Shown here piece after piece: positions 53,026-63,178 of a stretch of DNA of 64,000 nucleotides; position 1 is the stretch's first letter, and every line of letters starts with the position of its first letter. This DNA comes from Locusta migratoria. Lineage: Eukaryota; Arthropoda; Insecta; Orthoptera; Acrididae. The DNA lies in contig CM048744.1 of assembly GCA_026315105.1 (NCBI GenBank), positions 931,301,503 to 931,365,502 on the forward strand. Reading direction: 5' to 3'. The notes beneath the pieces were generated by a model that was not told where the DNA came from, searched no databases, and saw nothing but the letters and a program-made list of their open reading frames with translations. A program made the translations under genes and the position numbers.

Positions 53026-53654
53026 CATACATACACACACCCATTTTTATAGACATAGATTGAAAATTAACTTTTTGCCTGTCTCCGGAGTTACTAGAGG
53101 GGTACGTTAACCTGTAACTAGGGGAGAAGGGTAGTAGTGCAGGCTTTCGGTGATGCAGGTGTGGCGATACGTGTGCCATCGCGGCCGCTATTGATCAGAG
53201 AGGGCCGCGTTATCAGTGACGTCTTGGCGGAGCGGTACTGGCTGTGACGCAGTGGGCGCTATTTGCGAGAGCGGCCGTTATCTAATAAGGCGCCCGCCGC
53301 CAGCGGCTGCAGATAGGCGGGATGCAGGATATATAGCGGTGGCTGCCGCTCTGGCTCCCCGTGTGCCACGGGCGAGGCGCCCACGCGACGGTGAACCCAA
53401 CCCGCCACACAGTAACCGCACGGGGGCGTTTACACATTAGAACACGAAGAAATGACTGCAATAAGTGCAGTCAAGTCTTCCTATTTAGTATTATTATTTG
53501 CGTTCATTCCACTTAAGGAGAGCACTAAAAACTCAAAAATCTAGCTTTTATTTCCGTCTTTTTTCTTCTTTTCTTAAGGAGAGCACTAAAAACTCAAATT
53601 CTAGCTTTTATTCCCGTCTTTTTTCTTCTTATTTTCCCTGTCAGTTTTTCAAAA
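53026..53654. repeat. GC-rich stretch and a 63-bp tandem duplication
   Basis: 53165-53440 is GC-rich with several GCGGCCGC-like words and a GATATATAGC box near 53327; it could be a promoter-like or element-leader fragment, but no ORF follows. At 53512-53574 and 53575-53636 a unit of about 63 bp (CTTAAGGAGAGCACTAAAAA ... CCGTCTTTTTTCTTCTT) is tandemly duplicated with few differences. Confidence 0.5.
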
Positions 53655-54724
53655 TTATGGTATAGGAGGCAAACTTCTGCAGGCAATTAAAGGGCTTTAC
53701 GTAGACTGTCAGGCAACAGTTAGAGTAGATGGCAAATTAAGCTCATGGTTCAGGGTAGTTTCAGGGGTAAGACAAGGCTGTAACCTGTCACCACTGTTGT
53801 TCATACTGTTCATGGACCATATGTTGGAAACAGTAGACTGGCAGGGCGGGATTAAAATAGGTCAAAGCAAAATAAGCAGCCTCGCATATGCGGATGACTT
53901 AGTTTTAATGGCCGATTCGAGTGAAAGGTTGCAAACTAATATTTCAGAACTCGATCAGAGGTGCAAGGATTATGATATTAAGATCAGCATCTCCAAAACG
54001 AAAGTAACGTCTGTGGGAAATAGATTCAAACAGATTGAGTGCCAAATAGGAGGTACAAAGTTAGAACAGGTAGACAGTTTCAAGTACCTGGGGTGTATTT
54101 TCTCACAGGACGGCAACATAGCGAAATAACTGGAATCGAGGTGCAGCAAAGCTAATGCAGTGAGTGCTCAGCTAAGATCTACTCTCTTCTGTACGAAGGA
54201 AGTAAGTACCAAGACTAAGTTAGCAATGCACCGCTCTATCTTTCGACCAACTTTGTTGTATGGGAGTGAAAGTTGGGTGGATACAGGTTACCTTATTCAT
54301 AAGGTAGAGGTTACAGATATGAAAGTAGCAAGAATGATTTCAGGTACCAATAGATGGGAACAATGGCAGGAGGGTGTCCATAATGAGGAAATCAAAGAAA
54401 AGCTGGGAATGAACACCATAGATTAAGCATTTAGAGCGAACAGACTGAGATGGTGGGGTCATGTTACACGCATGGGAGAAGCAAGGTTACCTAAGAGACT
54501 CGAGCTCGTCAATGGAGGGTAAGAGGAGTCGAGGTAGACCAAGAAGAAAGTACTTAGATTCGGTGCAGAATGATTTTGAAGTAAAAGGCATAACATCAGA
54601 CGAGGCTTCAGTGTTAGCATTGAATAGGGGATCATGGAGGAATTTTATTAGAGGTAATATTCTCCAGACTGAACGCTGAAAGGCATAATCAGTCTCTAAT
54701 GATGATGATGATGATGATGATGAT
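53655..54724 (+). mobile_element. RTE/BovB-like LINE 3' part with GAT tail
   Basis: RT from the palm onward: VRQGCNLSPLLFILFMDHML, catalytic AYADDLVLMAD, FKYLGCIFSQDGNIAK, then LYGSESWV and RLRWWGHVTRMGEARLPKR and SRGRPRRKYLDSVQ. One frame carries it from 53797 to 54426, with stops at 54127-54129 and 54424-54426, then a frameshift. The 3' end is a short (GAT)n tract at 54698-54723, the usual tail style of RTE LINEs. It is distinct from the main RTE family here. Confidence 0.8.
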
Positions 54725-54915
54725 TCTTCCCAAAAACCTTTTATTCTTTAACTTTGTGCCTTCTTTTGTTCTGTCCATTTTCGTCTGTTGTTTTTTTATT
54801 TCTGATTTTTTCCCCTACAGGGCTTGCGGTCTTGTATGTCTTCTATAGAGATGTTTAATGTGTCTCTCATCCTGAGGTCACCACCCAGCCTGCGAGATCC
54901 GGGCTTTCACAGAGG

Positions 54916-55500
54916 GTGGGTTTACTTTTAGTTGGGAGCTCCAACGTTAGGCGGGTGATGGAGCCTCTTAGAGAGATGGCTGCCAAAGAAGCGAAGAAGG
55001 CCAACGTGCACTACGTGTGCATACCGGGTGGAGTCATTCCAGATGTGGAACAGGTCCTCCCGGATGCCATGAAGGGTATGGGGTGCAGCCAACTGCAGGT
55101 GGTGGCTCACGTCGGTACCAATGATGTGTGTCGCTTCGGATCTGAAGAGATCCTCTCAGGTTTTGAGCGGCTATCTGAAGTGGTAAAGATTGCCAGTCTT
55201 GCTTGCAAGATGAAAGCAGAGCTCACCATCTGCAGCATAGTTGACAGGACCGACTGTGGACCTCTGGTACAGAGCCGAGTGGAGGGTCTGAATCGGAGGC
55301 TCAGACGGTTCTGCGACCGTGTAGGCTGCAGATTCCTTGACTTGCGCCATCGGGTGGTGGGTTTCCGGGTTCCGCTGAATAGGTCAGGAGTCCACTATAC
55401 GCAGGAAACGGCTACACGGGTAGCGGGGGTTGTATGGCGTGGACTGGGCGGTTTCTTTAGGATAAAGGGCTTCGGGGAAAAACAAAATGGGCAATCTTAA
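54916..55500 (+). pseudogene. LINE ORF1, SGNH/GDSL esterase-like domain
   Basis: Codons LLLVGSSNVRRV (GSS nucleophile block), VVAHVGTNDVCRFG (GTND block) and SGVHYTQETATRVA (GVHY catalytic Asp/His-like block). This is the esterase-type ORF1 known from CR1-group LINEs. Its start is GTG with no upstream ATG before the TAA at 54856, so the N-terminus is truncated by the element's 5' end. It ends 3 bp before ORF2. Confidence 0.75.
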
Positions 55501-55503
55501 AGG

Positions 55504-56505
55504 ATGCAGGTGGATCACAGGAGAAATGTAGATCCGGAAACTATCGGTATAACAGTTGTAAATTGTCGTAGCTGTGTCGGGAAAGTACCAGAACTCCAAG
55601 CGTTAATAGAAAGCACCGAAACACACATCATAGTAGGCAGTGAAAATTGGCTAAAGCCGGAAATAAGTTCAGCAGAAGTATTTGCAAAACATCGAACTGT
55701 GTTCAGAAAGGATAGATTAAATAAAATAGGTGGAGGTGTGTTTTTCGCCGTCAAAAGTAGTATTTCGTGTAGCGAAGTTGAAGTTGATAGTTCCTGTGAG
55801 CTATTATGGGTAGAGGTTGTACCTGAAAATCGTAAGAAGTTAATAATTGGTTCATTTTACCGGCCTCCCGACTCTGACGATACGATAGCAGAAAGGTTCA
55901 AAGAAAACCTGAGTCTAATTACAAAAACGTACCCGACTCACACGATAATAGTAGCAGGTGACTTTAATTTGCCCTCAATCTGTTGGCGCAATTATATTTT
56001 CAAATCAGGAGGTACGTATAAAACATCGTGCGAAATTGTACTTAACGCATTCTCTGATAATTACTTCGAACAATTAGTACATGAGCCAACTAGAATTGTA
56101 AATGGATGCGAAAACACACTTGATCTCTTAGCAACAAATAATCCTGAGCTCATAAATAGCATTAAAAAGGATACAGGTATTAGTGAACACAGAGCTGTGG
56201 TAGCGAGATTGAATATCGAAAGTCCCAAAGTTACCAAAAATAAACGAAAAGTATATTTGTTCAGGAAAGCAAACAGAAATAAAATACATTGCTTCTTGAG
56301 AGACAGATTCCACTCCTTTCTAATACTAAACGTAGGTGTAGACCAGATGTGGCTCAAATTCAAAGTAGTGGTACCGACAGCAATTGACAGTTTTATACGA
56401 AATAAATTAATAAAAGGAGGAGGCGATCCCCCTTGGTACACAAAACAGGTCAGGACACTGGTGCAAAAGCAAAGGAAAAGGCATACTAAATTTGAACGAA
56501 CTTAA
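55504..56505 (+). pseudogene. LINE ORF2, APE endonuclease only
   Basis: 333 codons. Endonuclease motifs: VVNCRSC, GSENWLKP, SFYRPPDSDD, IIVAGDFNLPSICW and GISEHRAVVA. The frame then enters the pre-RT linker (PPWYTKQVRTLVQKQRKRH) and stops at 56503-56505, exactly at the junction with the 3' UTR. No RT, so ORF2 is truncated by internal deletion; the endonuclease itself reads intact. Confidence 0.85.
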
Positions 56506-56768
56506 GTGTGATTTGCAGAATATCCCATGTAGGTGTAGATGTATAGAGATGTTTAATGTTTTCAGGTTTTCTGTGGTTTCTTTGTACCAAGATGTGCCCA
56601 GTTTAGATGTAGAAATTATGTTGAATATTCTTTTAGTTAGTCTGGTGTCATGCATTCTGTCGATATGCATGAAAAATTTTGCTCTGCGTGTTCTGATATG
56701 TGTCTGTATAGTTCTTCTGTGGGTCTTTTTTGCCAGATATTTTCTCTAAAAACTGCACCGTGGATATT

Positions 56769-57389
56769 TCACAGAATTTTCCTTTCTTGTTTTTCAATCT
56801 TCTTGATTTTTGCCATTCCTTTGGCGCTCGTAGTTTCTGATGCGTAGAGAGTTTCTGGTAAGACTACTGTGTTGTAGTGTCGTAGTTTTGCGGCCGTGGA
56901 AATAAAGTTTTTATTGTAGTGGGACCAGGTGAGTTTACAGGCTTTCTGTAGTTTTAAGACTCTTTCTTCGTTCGCTTTTGTGTTTAGCCTAGATTTTTGG
57001 ATGATTTCTCCTAAATATTTAAACTCACTGACGTGTACAATTTTTCCACACTTTGTTTTTAGTGGCAGTTTATCTGATGATTTTGTATCAAAAAATTGTG
57101 ATTTTTCATAAGAAATTTGTAGACCGGTTTTCACGTCTATCTCGTGGAGTTTTTCTAGTGCATATTGTGCTTCCGTTCTGGTATTCGAGAGCATGGCGAT
57201 GTCGTCTGCAAAAGCGAGGCATTTTATGTGAGTTATCTTTTCCTTATTTCTGCCTAGTTGAATTCCTTTGACTTCTCCTTCCCATGTACGAATAATTTTC
57301 TCTAAGACTGCATTGAATAGGATGGGTGAGAGACCATGGCCTTGCCGGACGCCGGTTTTTATTTCAAAGGGCTCTGATAATTCTCCCAT
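56769..57389 (-). pseudogene. LINE (family 5) RT fragment
   Basis: 206-codon open RT segment with the catalytic AFADDIAML. The other domains lie in decayed flanking sequence. Confidence 0.75.
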
Positions 57390-57510
57390 ATAGTTGACTT
57401 TGGATTTGGTGTTAATGAGGGTCTCTTGAATTAGATTCCGGGTTTTAAGGTCAACCTTCCTCTCTCTTAGAGTCTGGAAGAGTCTTCACCGGGTGCCCCG
57501 TCTTCCTATT

Positions 57511-57692
57511 TATTTATAAAAAGACACTTTCTTTAGGTTATTGAGACAATATCGTATTATTTACTTGTCTTTACCAGTTTCGATGATCCACATCATCATC
57601 TTCAGAAGGTTGCTGATCATCGAAACCGGTAAAGACAAATAAATAATACGATATTGGCTCAATAATCTAAAGAATGTGTACTTTTATAAATA
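57511..57692. mobile_element. Foldback element, 78-bp arms with hammerhead-like centre
   Basis: 57511-57588 and 57615-57692 are inverted copies with about 8 mismatches by eye. The loop (57589-57614) includes CACATCATCATCTTCAG. On the minus strand the segment 57577-57605 reads CTGAAGATGATGATGTGGAT then CATCGAAAC: a 6-bp GATGAT/ATCATC stem between a CTGA box and a CGAAAC box. Non-coding. Confidence 0.75.
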
Positions 57693-57738
57693 TTAAAAAA
57701 ACAGATCGCTCTCCATAGGCACGTTATGCCAGTTAACA

Positions 57739-58781
57739 TAAGGTGGCCAACCGGCCCGAATTCTGCGGGACAGTCCCGCATTTTTACTCATTGTCCTGCA
57801 TTGGAATAATTACTGAAAATGTCCCGCAAAATTGCAAAAGCGTCCCGCATTCCAGTAATTTTAAAATTGTTGGTATAAGAGCACAAGCCCAAACTATTTG
57901 TGTACGGCACGCTATGTTATACTGCTAGCAAGTCAACTTCACAGTTTTCTTTAAAAAAACAATGACACACATCATCTGAATATTTCAAAATGACAATTTC
58001 GCTAGTAGTGGAAGATGTTTTTGTTTGTGGTACTGAATTTGATGACAGGATGATTTATTAAAAATACTGTTTTTGTCATATTTTCTGTGGCTCCTTAAGT
58101 ACCTGTCAATAAGTGTAATGCAATATTTTTAGGTGCTCAAAGTGGCAAACATGATGTAATATTATCACAGTCTGTATCTACGTCTTTAAATGAAAATACA
58201 ATATCACCAGTTATCGTACTTCCTTCAGGAATAAAAAGATGCTGGAATTTTGAAAATGCAATAATGAAAGTGATCGACTATTACACGAAGTAAGGCACAA
58301 TTAAACTCGTCACTTCAACGAAATAACATCTATAATAGAGTAGTTCAAATGGTTTTAAAAATTAGTTTTTATCAAATTTAAAACGAAGTTATTGCAAAAC
58401 ATAATTATTTGGGCGGAGTAAACTGCTTATCAAATTGTATGGAGCACAATGCTCCAAGAGCTGGAACAAATGAAAGTAGTACTGACAGCGAAGGTGATCG
58501 GAAAAACGTAACGGAGAAAGAATATGTAAAAATTGTCACAAACTAAAATTCAATATAGGATTATGATAAAAATGTATGAACTGTAAATAAAGATTGAAAA
58601 TTAAAAATAAAATGTCACTCATGTTAGATATGTCCCTTTAAAAGTAAATGAGTAGGCCTACTCTACTCGCCTAAATTTCTTTCTTAGTTTCAGAATAATT
58701 GTCGCAATGAGTCACGTGATCTTAGTCCTCCTTCACAGAACTAATTGTCCCGCATTGAGTTTTAAAAAGTTGGCCGCCTTA
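57739..58781. mobile_element. hAT-like non-autonomous DNA transposon
   Basis: Terminal repeats TAAGGTGGCCAAC (left) and GTTGGCCGCCTTA (right) are inverted with one mismatch, followed inward on both sides by GCGGGACA boxes. Flanks AGTTAACA (57731-57738) and AGTTAACT (58782-58789) make an 8-bp duplication with one mismatch, the length characteristic of hAT elements. The 1043-bp interior is AT-rich, with no transposase ORF. Confidence 0.8.
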
Positions 58782-58914
58782 AGTTAACTACATTTTTCTA
58801 TTTATTCATTTCATTTGCTACTATTTACACATGACGTGCCACCTAGAGACTAAGACAGGTCGCCTTTGTGTATCTATAAAATCGATTTTTGTATATATTT
58901 ATGTACCCTTGTAT

Positions 58915-58981
58915 ATATTAGTATTTCCCTGTGTAAGATGGTTGAAGCAGTTTTGAGGAAATCTTCGGGAAATACTAATAT
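58915..58981. repeat. Short perfect inverted repeat
   Basis: ATATTAGTATTTCCC and GGGAAATACTAATAT, 15 bp each, are perfect inverted copies around a 37-bp loop. Possibly the core of a small MITE. Confidence 0.6.
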
Positions 58982-59034
58982 AACAGGTATACAACTTTGA
59001 TTCAGCCGTTTTTCCCAAACATTTGAGGCTTTAA

Positions 59035-59760
59035 TGAAACAAATTGGTTACACATGTATTATTGAATTTTCCATCGCTGGCCACCACTTTCTCCTATCTT
59101 TCGGGCAGTGTACGAATCCCGCGTCGAAAAAATTGTTCATCTTTTGAAGCGATCCACGAATCGATCCAATTTGTGATTTCTTCATGAGATCGGATGTGTT
59201 GATCAGCCAGGCTATACGCCACTTGGTGGAGGAAGCAATGTCTGGAGAATACGACGGGTGGGGTAGGACTTCCCATTTAACGTTTCCATGTACGTTTTGA
59301 CCTCTTTTGCAATGTAGGGTCGAGCGTTGTTGTGCTGCAAAACCACTTTATCGCGCCTCTCGCTGTGTTGCGGCCGTTTGTCTTTTAATGCTCCGCTCAA
59401 ACGCATTAATTTCGTTCGATAACGAGCACGTGTGATTGGTTCACTTGGTTTTAACACCTCATAGTACACAACATAACATAACTACTTGCGAGCATTCGAT
59501 GAGACTCAGCTGCTGTTTTCTTCATACTGAAACAAAACAGTAACACCTCCCGCAGATGATGAGAATTAGACTCGTGAACTGACATTTTCGATCAAGAACA
59601 ACTTTTGATGCGGACACAAATCGACTAACGTTTAAATGAGGTTATGTTGACCGAGGTCCAAGCTAACTGCCTGACGTTCCCGATTTGGTTTTTTCGACCG
59701 CTACTCACCGTTGTAGCCTAGGCAAAGGGTGGAAGCAAAGTTGTACACCTTGTACCTACT
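59035..59760 (-). mobile_element. mariner transposon, internally deleted
   Basis: Minus-strand C-terminal part: KVVLQHNNARPYIAKEVKTY (second catalytic Asp replaced by Asn), then in another frame SLADQHIRSHEEITNWIDSW and DEQFFRRGIRTLPER. The N-terminal start (ESNSHHLRE, FSMKKTAAESHRML) lies at about 59490-59600, so the middle is missing. Typical of mariner/SETMAR-type transposases. TIRs were not resolved. Confidence 0.7.
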
Positions 59761-59879
59761 AAACTGGTCGAAGCAATTAGGGGGTCAGTTGATATACCTA
59801 GGTCCTGAAGTAACGTCATCGGCAGAATGAACTATAATGCTTCTACAGAGCGGAGACAACAGCATTACGACAACCGAGA

Positions 59880-60290
59880 TACTGGTAATAACAGAAACTT
59901 GCTGCAGAGGGGGTAAGTGTTGGCTTGTGTTTACTCTACTAAACGAATTACACAAGCAGGTGGGTTCAGATACTGAAGAGAGCAGGGAGTGCTATGCAAC
60001 AACAACGTGAGTTACCCGAAGCTATAGCATGGAGAACCATAGGAAAGTTGGAACCGGGACAGACACAGAGGGAGGTGGCTGCAGCTATTGGTGTGTCAAA
60101 AAGTGTAATTTTCAGGACCTGGACGAGATTTCACACAGCAGGAACTGTTAAAATAAGGCAAGGTCAAGTTCACCCAGGGATAATATCAGCAAGAGATGAC
60201 CGTTATCTGCGATCTCCAGCCCGTCGAGACAGATGGCTGAATGCAACTCAGCTGTAACGCACGATCTAGGCAGCTACAGGACGCGCTCTA
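59880..60290 (+). mobile_element. Tc1-type transposon, N-terminal part (split by LINE)
   Basis: A coding segment starts at 59994 with LPEAIAWRTIGKLEPGQTQR, EVAAAIGVSKSVIFRTWTRF and ARDDRYLRSPARRDR: the bipartite helix-turn-helix DNA-binding region of Tc1 transposases. The sequence continues at 61213 after the inserted LINE. Left terminal repeat not identified. Confidence 0.75.
59994..60257 (+). pseudogene. Tc1 transposase DNA-binding domain
   Basis: 87 codons from ATG 59994 to a TAA after NATQL. The normal continuation (codons for the region before TVRNRL) is degraded, and the LINE interrupts it shortly after. Confidence 0.7.
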
Positions 60291-61212
60291 TCCACATCTA
60301 TATGGGGTACTCTGCAAATCACATTTAAGTGCGTGGCAAAGGGTTCATCGAACCACATTTATACCACCTCAATCTCTCCGTTCGAGCTCTGATTTCTCGA
60401 ATTTTATTCTGATGATCTTTTCTACCTATATATATTTTCGCATTCGGAGGAGAATGTTGGCGATTGGAATTTCGAAAGTAGCCCACGCCGCAGCAATAAG
60501 CGCCGTTGTTTTAATGATTCCCATCCCAGATCCTGTATCATTTCCGTAACGCTGTCTCCCTTGTATCGTGACAATACTAAACGAGCTGCCCTTCTTTGGA
60601 CTCTTTCGATGTCCTCCGTCAAACCACCTGATAAAGATCCCACAGTGGGCAGCAATACTGCAAAAAAGGACGGACAAGCGTAGTGTATGCAGTTTCTTAA
60701 GTAGTTCTGTTGCATCTTTTAAGTGTTCTGCCAATAAAACGCGGTGTCTGGTTCGCCTTTCCCACGATATTATCTATGTGTTCTTTCCAGTTTAAGTCTG
60801 AAGTAATCGTAATCCCCAGGTATTTAGTAAAGTTAACGACCTTCACTTTTGATTGATTATCTTACAAGCAAAGTTTAATGGATTTCTTATCGTACTCATG
60901 TGGACGACTTCACACTTCTCATTATTTAGAGCCAACTGCCAATTTTTACTCCATAGTGATATCTTATTTAGATCGTTCTGCAGTTGGTTTGGATCTTCCG
61001 ATGACTTTACTAGACGGTAAATGACGGCGTCATCTGCAAACAACCTAACAAAACTGTTTAGATTTTCTCCCAAATCGTTTATGTAAATAAGGAACAGCAG
61101 AGGACGAATAACACTACCCTGTGGAACGCCCGATATCACCTCTGTTTTAGTCGATGCCTTACCATTGATTACTATAAACTGTGTCCTCTCTGACAGGAAA
61201 TCCCCTATCCAG
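60291..61212 (-). mobile_element. CR1-type LINE (family 2), nested in Tc1
   Basis: Minus-strand 3' end at 60291 (ATATAGATGTGG), then IREW/SECENI and LTEDIERVQRRAARLVLSR, FFAVLLPTVGSLSGG, and the RT palm at 60843-61217: SGVPQGSVIRPLLFLIYIND and catalytic LFADDAVIYR. It is 5'-truncated just upstream of FLSERTQF. TCCACA on both sides (about 60287-60292 and 61213-61218) may be a short target duplication. RT palm residues are intact, but the protein is broken downstream. Confidence 0.8.
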
Positions 61213-61710
61213 TCCACACAAACAGTCCGAAATCGCCTTCGGAAATATCTCCTCTTTGCACGGAGGCCTTTGGTATGTATTCTATTAAAACCACGACACC
61301 TTTCAGCCCGCCGAAACTGGGCGGATGAACATCAGGATTGGAGTTGTAACGAATGGTGCCGGGTTCTGTTCACAGATGAGTCAAGGTTTTCTCTTCAGTC
61401 GAACAATCGTCGTTCCCTTATCTGGAAAGTATGTGGAACTCACAACAATCCTGCTTGTGTGCAGGAAACATCACCATATCGTGGTGGTGGACGAATGTTA
61501 TGGGCAGGAGTAAGTATTGGCAGACGTATAGACCTGTATGTCATTCAGATTGGCGTTTTGACTGCTAAGAGGTATAGAGACGAGATCGTTCGACCTGTTG
61601 TTGTGCCCTACGTTGGTGGCATAGGAGATGGGTTTTTCTGGCGGACGATAATGACCGTGCCCACAGAGCTGCAATGGTGCACACCATCTGTTGAGTTCTT
61701 GTCGCCATTT
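61213..61710 (+). mobile_element. Tc1-type transposon, catalytic part
   Basis: TVRNRLRKYLLFARRP, RRNWADEHQDWSCNEWCRVL, FTDESRFSLQSNNRR (first catalytic Asp of the DDE triad present), GGGRMLWAGVSI and AKRYRDEIVRPVVV. Frame and homology fail after about 61650 before the second Asp region, and the GATTA-tailed LINE follows at 61711. This is the same transposon as 59880-60290. Confidence 0.78.
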
Positions 61711-62130
61711 AGATTAGATTAGATTAATACTTGTTCCCTAGATCATATATACGACATTTCGTAATGATGTGGAACGTGTCAGTTTAGTAAATGTTGTCTA
61801 TACTTGACAATCAATATTTTAAGGATTTTTTAAATTTAAATTTTTTAATTTTTTTTAAGTTTTATCTAAAAATTCATCTACATTGTAGAAGGAGTTGCCA
61901 TTCAGAAATTCCTTTAATTTCTTTTTAAATACTAGTTGGCTATCTGTCAGACTTTTAATGCTACTTGGTAAGTAACCAAAGACTTTTGTGGCAGCATAAT
62001 TCACCCCTTTCTGAGCCAAAGTTAGATTTAACCTTGAATAGTGAATATCATCCTTTCTCCTAGTGTTGTAGCTATGCTCACTGCTATTACTTTTGAATTG
62101 GGTCGGACTGTTAATAACAAATTTCATGAG

Positions 62131-62200
<70 letters not shown>

Positions 62201-62790
62201 AGCTAAAGTGAGTATCCCTAGATCCCTAAATAAATGTCTGAAGGATGCTCTTGGGTGGGCTCCAGCAATTATTCTGATTACACGCTTTTGTGCAATGAAT
62301 ACTTTTTTACTCAATGTTGAATTGCCCCAGAATATGATCCCATATGAAAGCAGTGAATGAAAATAGGCGTAGTAAGCTAATTTACTGAGCTGTACATCAC
62401 CAAATTTTGCAATGACTCTGATAGCATAAGTAGCTAAACTCAGACGTTTCAGGAGATCTTCAATATGTTTCTTCCAATTCAGTCCCTCGTCAATGCAAAC
62501 ACCTAAAAATTTTGAATATTCTACCTTAGCTACAGATTTATGTTCAAAGTCTAAATTTATTAATGGTGTCATGCCATTTACTGTATGAAACTGTATATAC
62601 TGGGTTTTATCAAAGTTTAATGAGCGTCCATTTGTAGAGAACCACTTAATAACTTTCTGGAAGATATCATTTACAATTTCATCAGTTAATTCCTGTTTGT
62701 CAGGTGTGATAGCTATACTTGTATCACCAGCAAAAAGTACTAGCTTAGCATCTTCGTGAATGTAGAATGGCAAGTTCTCGTCCCGGTCTA
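61711..62790 (-). mobile_element. CR1-like LINE with GATTA tail (family 4)
   Basis: 3' end GATTAGATTAGATTA at about 61711, C-terminal codons SRLNLTLAQKGVNYAATKVF and KKKLKEFLNGNSFYNVDEF, then upstream RT thumb SKFLGVCIDEGLNWKKH and ISSLLSYGIIFWGNSTL-like codons. The palm motif reads LFAGDTSIAI, so the second Asp-containing FADD is FAGD. A (TA)n run of about 63 bp (62134-62196) lies in the coding sequence. 5'-truncated near 62790. Confidence 0.8.
62134..62196. repeat. TA microsatellite inside LINE ORF
   Basis: About 31 TA units between codons for LASLYI and FVINSP of the family 4 C-terminus. Probably grown from a short ATATAT stretch already in the coding sequence. Confidence 0.9.
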
Positions 62791-62809
62791 GCTTTCAGGA
62801 AAGCTTCGG

Positions 62810-63170
62810 TGAAGGATACGTGGACATCTAGACCATCTATTCAGATTATTAATACACGTTTTATTTACTGAACTGTACAAAGATACAAGAATGTTTCTTC
62901 TCTTGTCTTCTTCTCACGTCGTCGTCTTCTGTACGATGCTAGCTGCGCTGTTTCCTGGTGACTGCCTAGTTGGGAGCCGAGTACAGAACGGGCTCGTCCA
63001 GTCGCATGTCGGCCTAGATACAGCCGCTTGTAGAGGGCGCTCTTCTCCGGTTTCTCCCTCCAAGAGGCGCGGCGCCAGCATGCGATAGGCTGCCGGGCGT
63101 CCGGTCCGCTGCCTTCTCCAAGATCGTTCTCTTGCGTGTGGCGTGTAGCGTTGACTTTACCCCACAACAT
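62810..63170 (-). mobile_element. Candidate solo LTR
   Basis: A segment bounded by TGGACATC on the left and CACAACA on the right (TG...CA in plus orientation, TGTTGTGGGG at the start in minus). It is GC-rich inside, with TTCAGTAAATAAAACGTG on the minus strand resembling a polyadenylation region. No target duplication found and no second copy in the window, so this remains tentative. Confidence 0.35.
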
Positions 63171-63178
63171 CATATATG

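Larger units (their letters stand above)
54862..56541 (+). mobile_element. CR1-type LINE (family 2) lacking RT, 18-bp TSD
   Basis: TATAGAGATGTTTAATGT at 54844-54861 and 56542-56559 is an exact 18-bp target duplication around a 1680-bp element. It contains the end of ORF1 (SGNH hydrolase-like), ORF2 with the complete endonuclease, and then, directly after KFERT-stop at 56505, the last 40 bp of the family 3' end (GTGATTTGCAGAATATCCC, GTAGGTGTAGATG). The whole RT domain is absent. Confidence 0.9.
54735..57480 (-). mobile_element. LINE (family 5), minus strand, split by a CR1 LINE
   Basis: Minus-strand RT at 56769-57389 (FEIKTGVRQGHGLSPILFNA, LAFADDIAMLSN, FKYLGEIIQKS, ETLYASETTSAKGM, KKIEKQERKIL), then the C-terminal region to 56560. 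After the inserted CR1 LINE the 3' end continues at 54735-54861 with KMDRTKEG-type codons. Homologous to 48660-50461. The upstream edge is near 57480. Confidence 0.75.

Noticed and set aside
62810..63170. Confident solo LTR
   Set aside because: TG..CA ends and a polyadenylation-like region are suggestive, but no target duplication or second copy was found, so it is kept only as a low-confidence feature.
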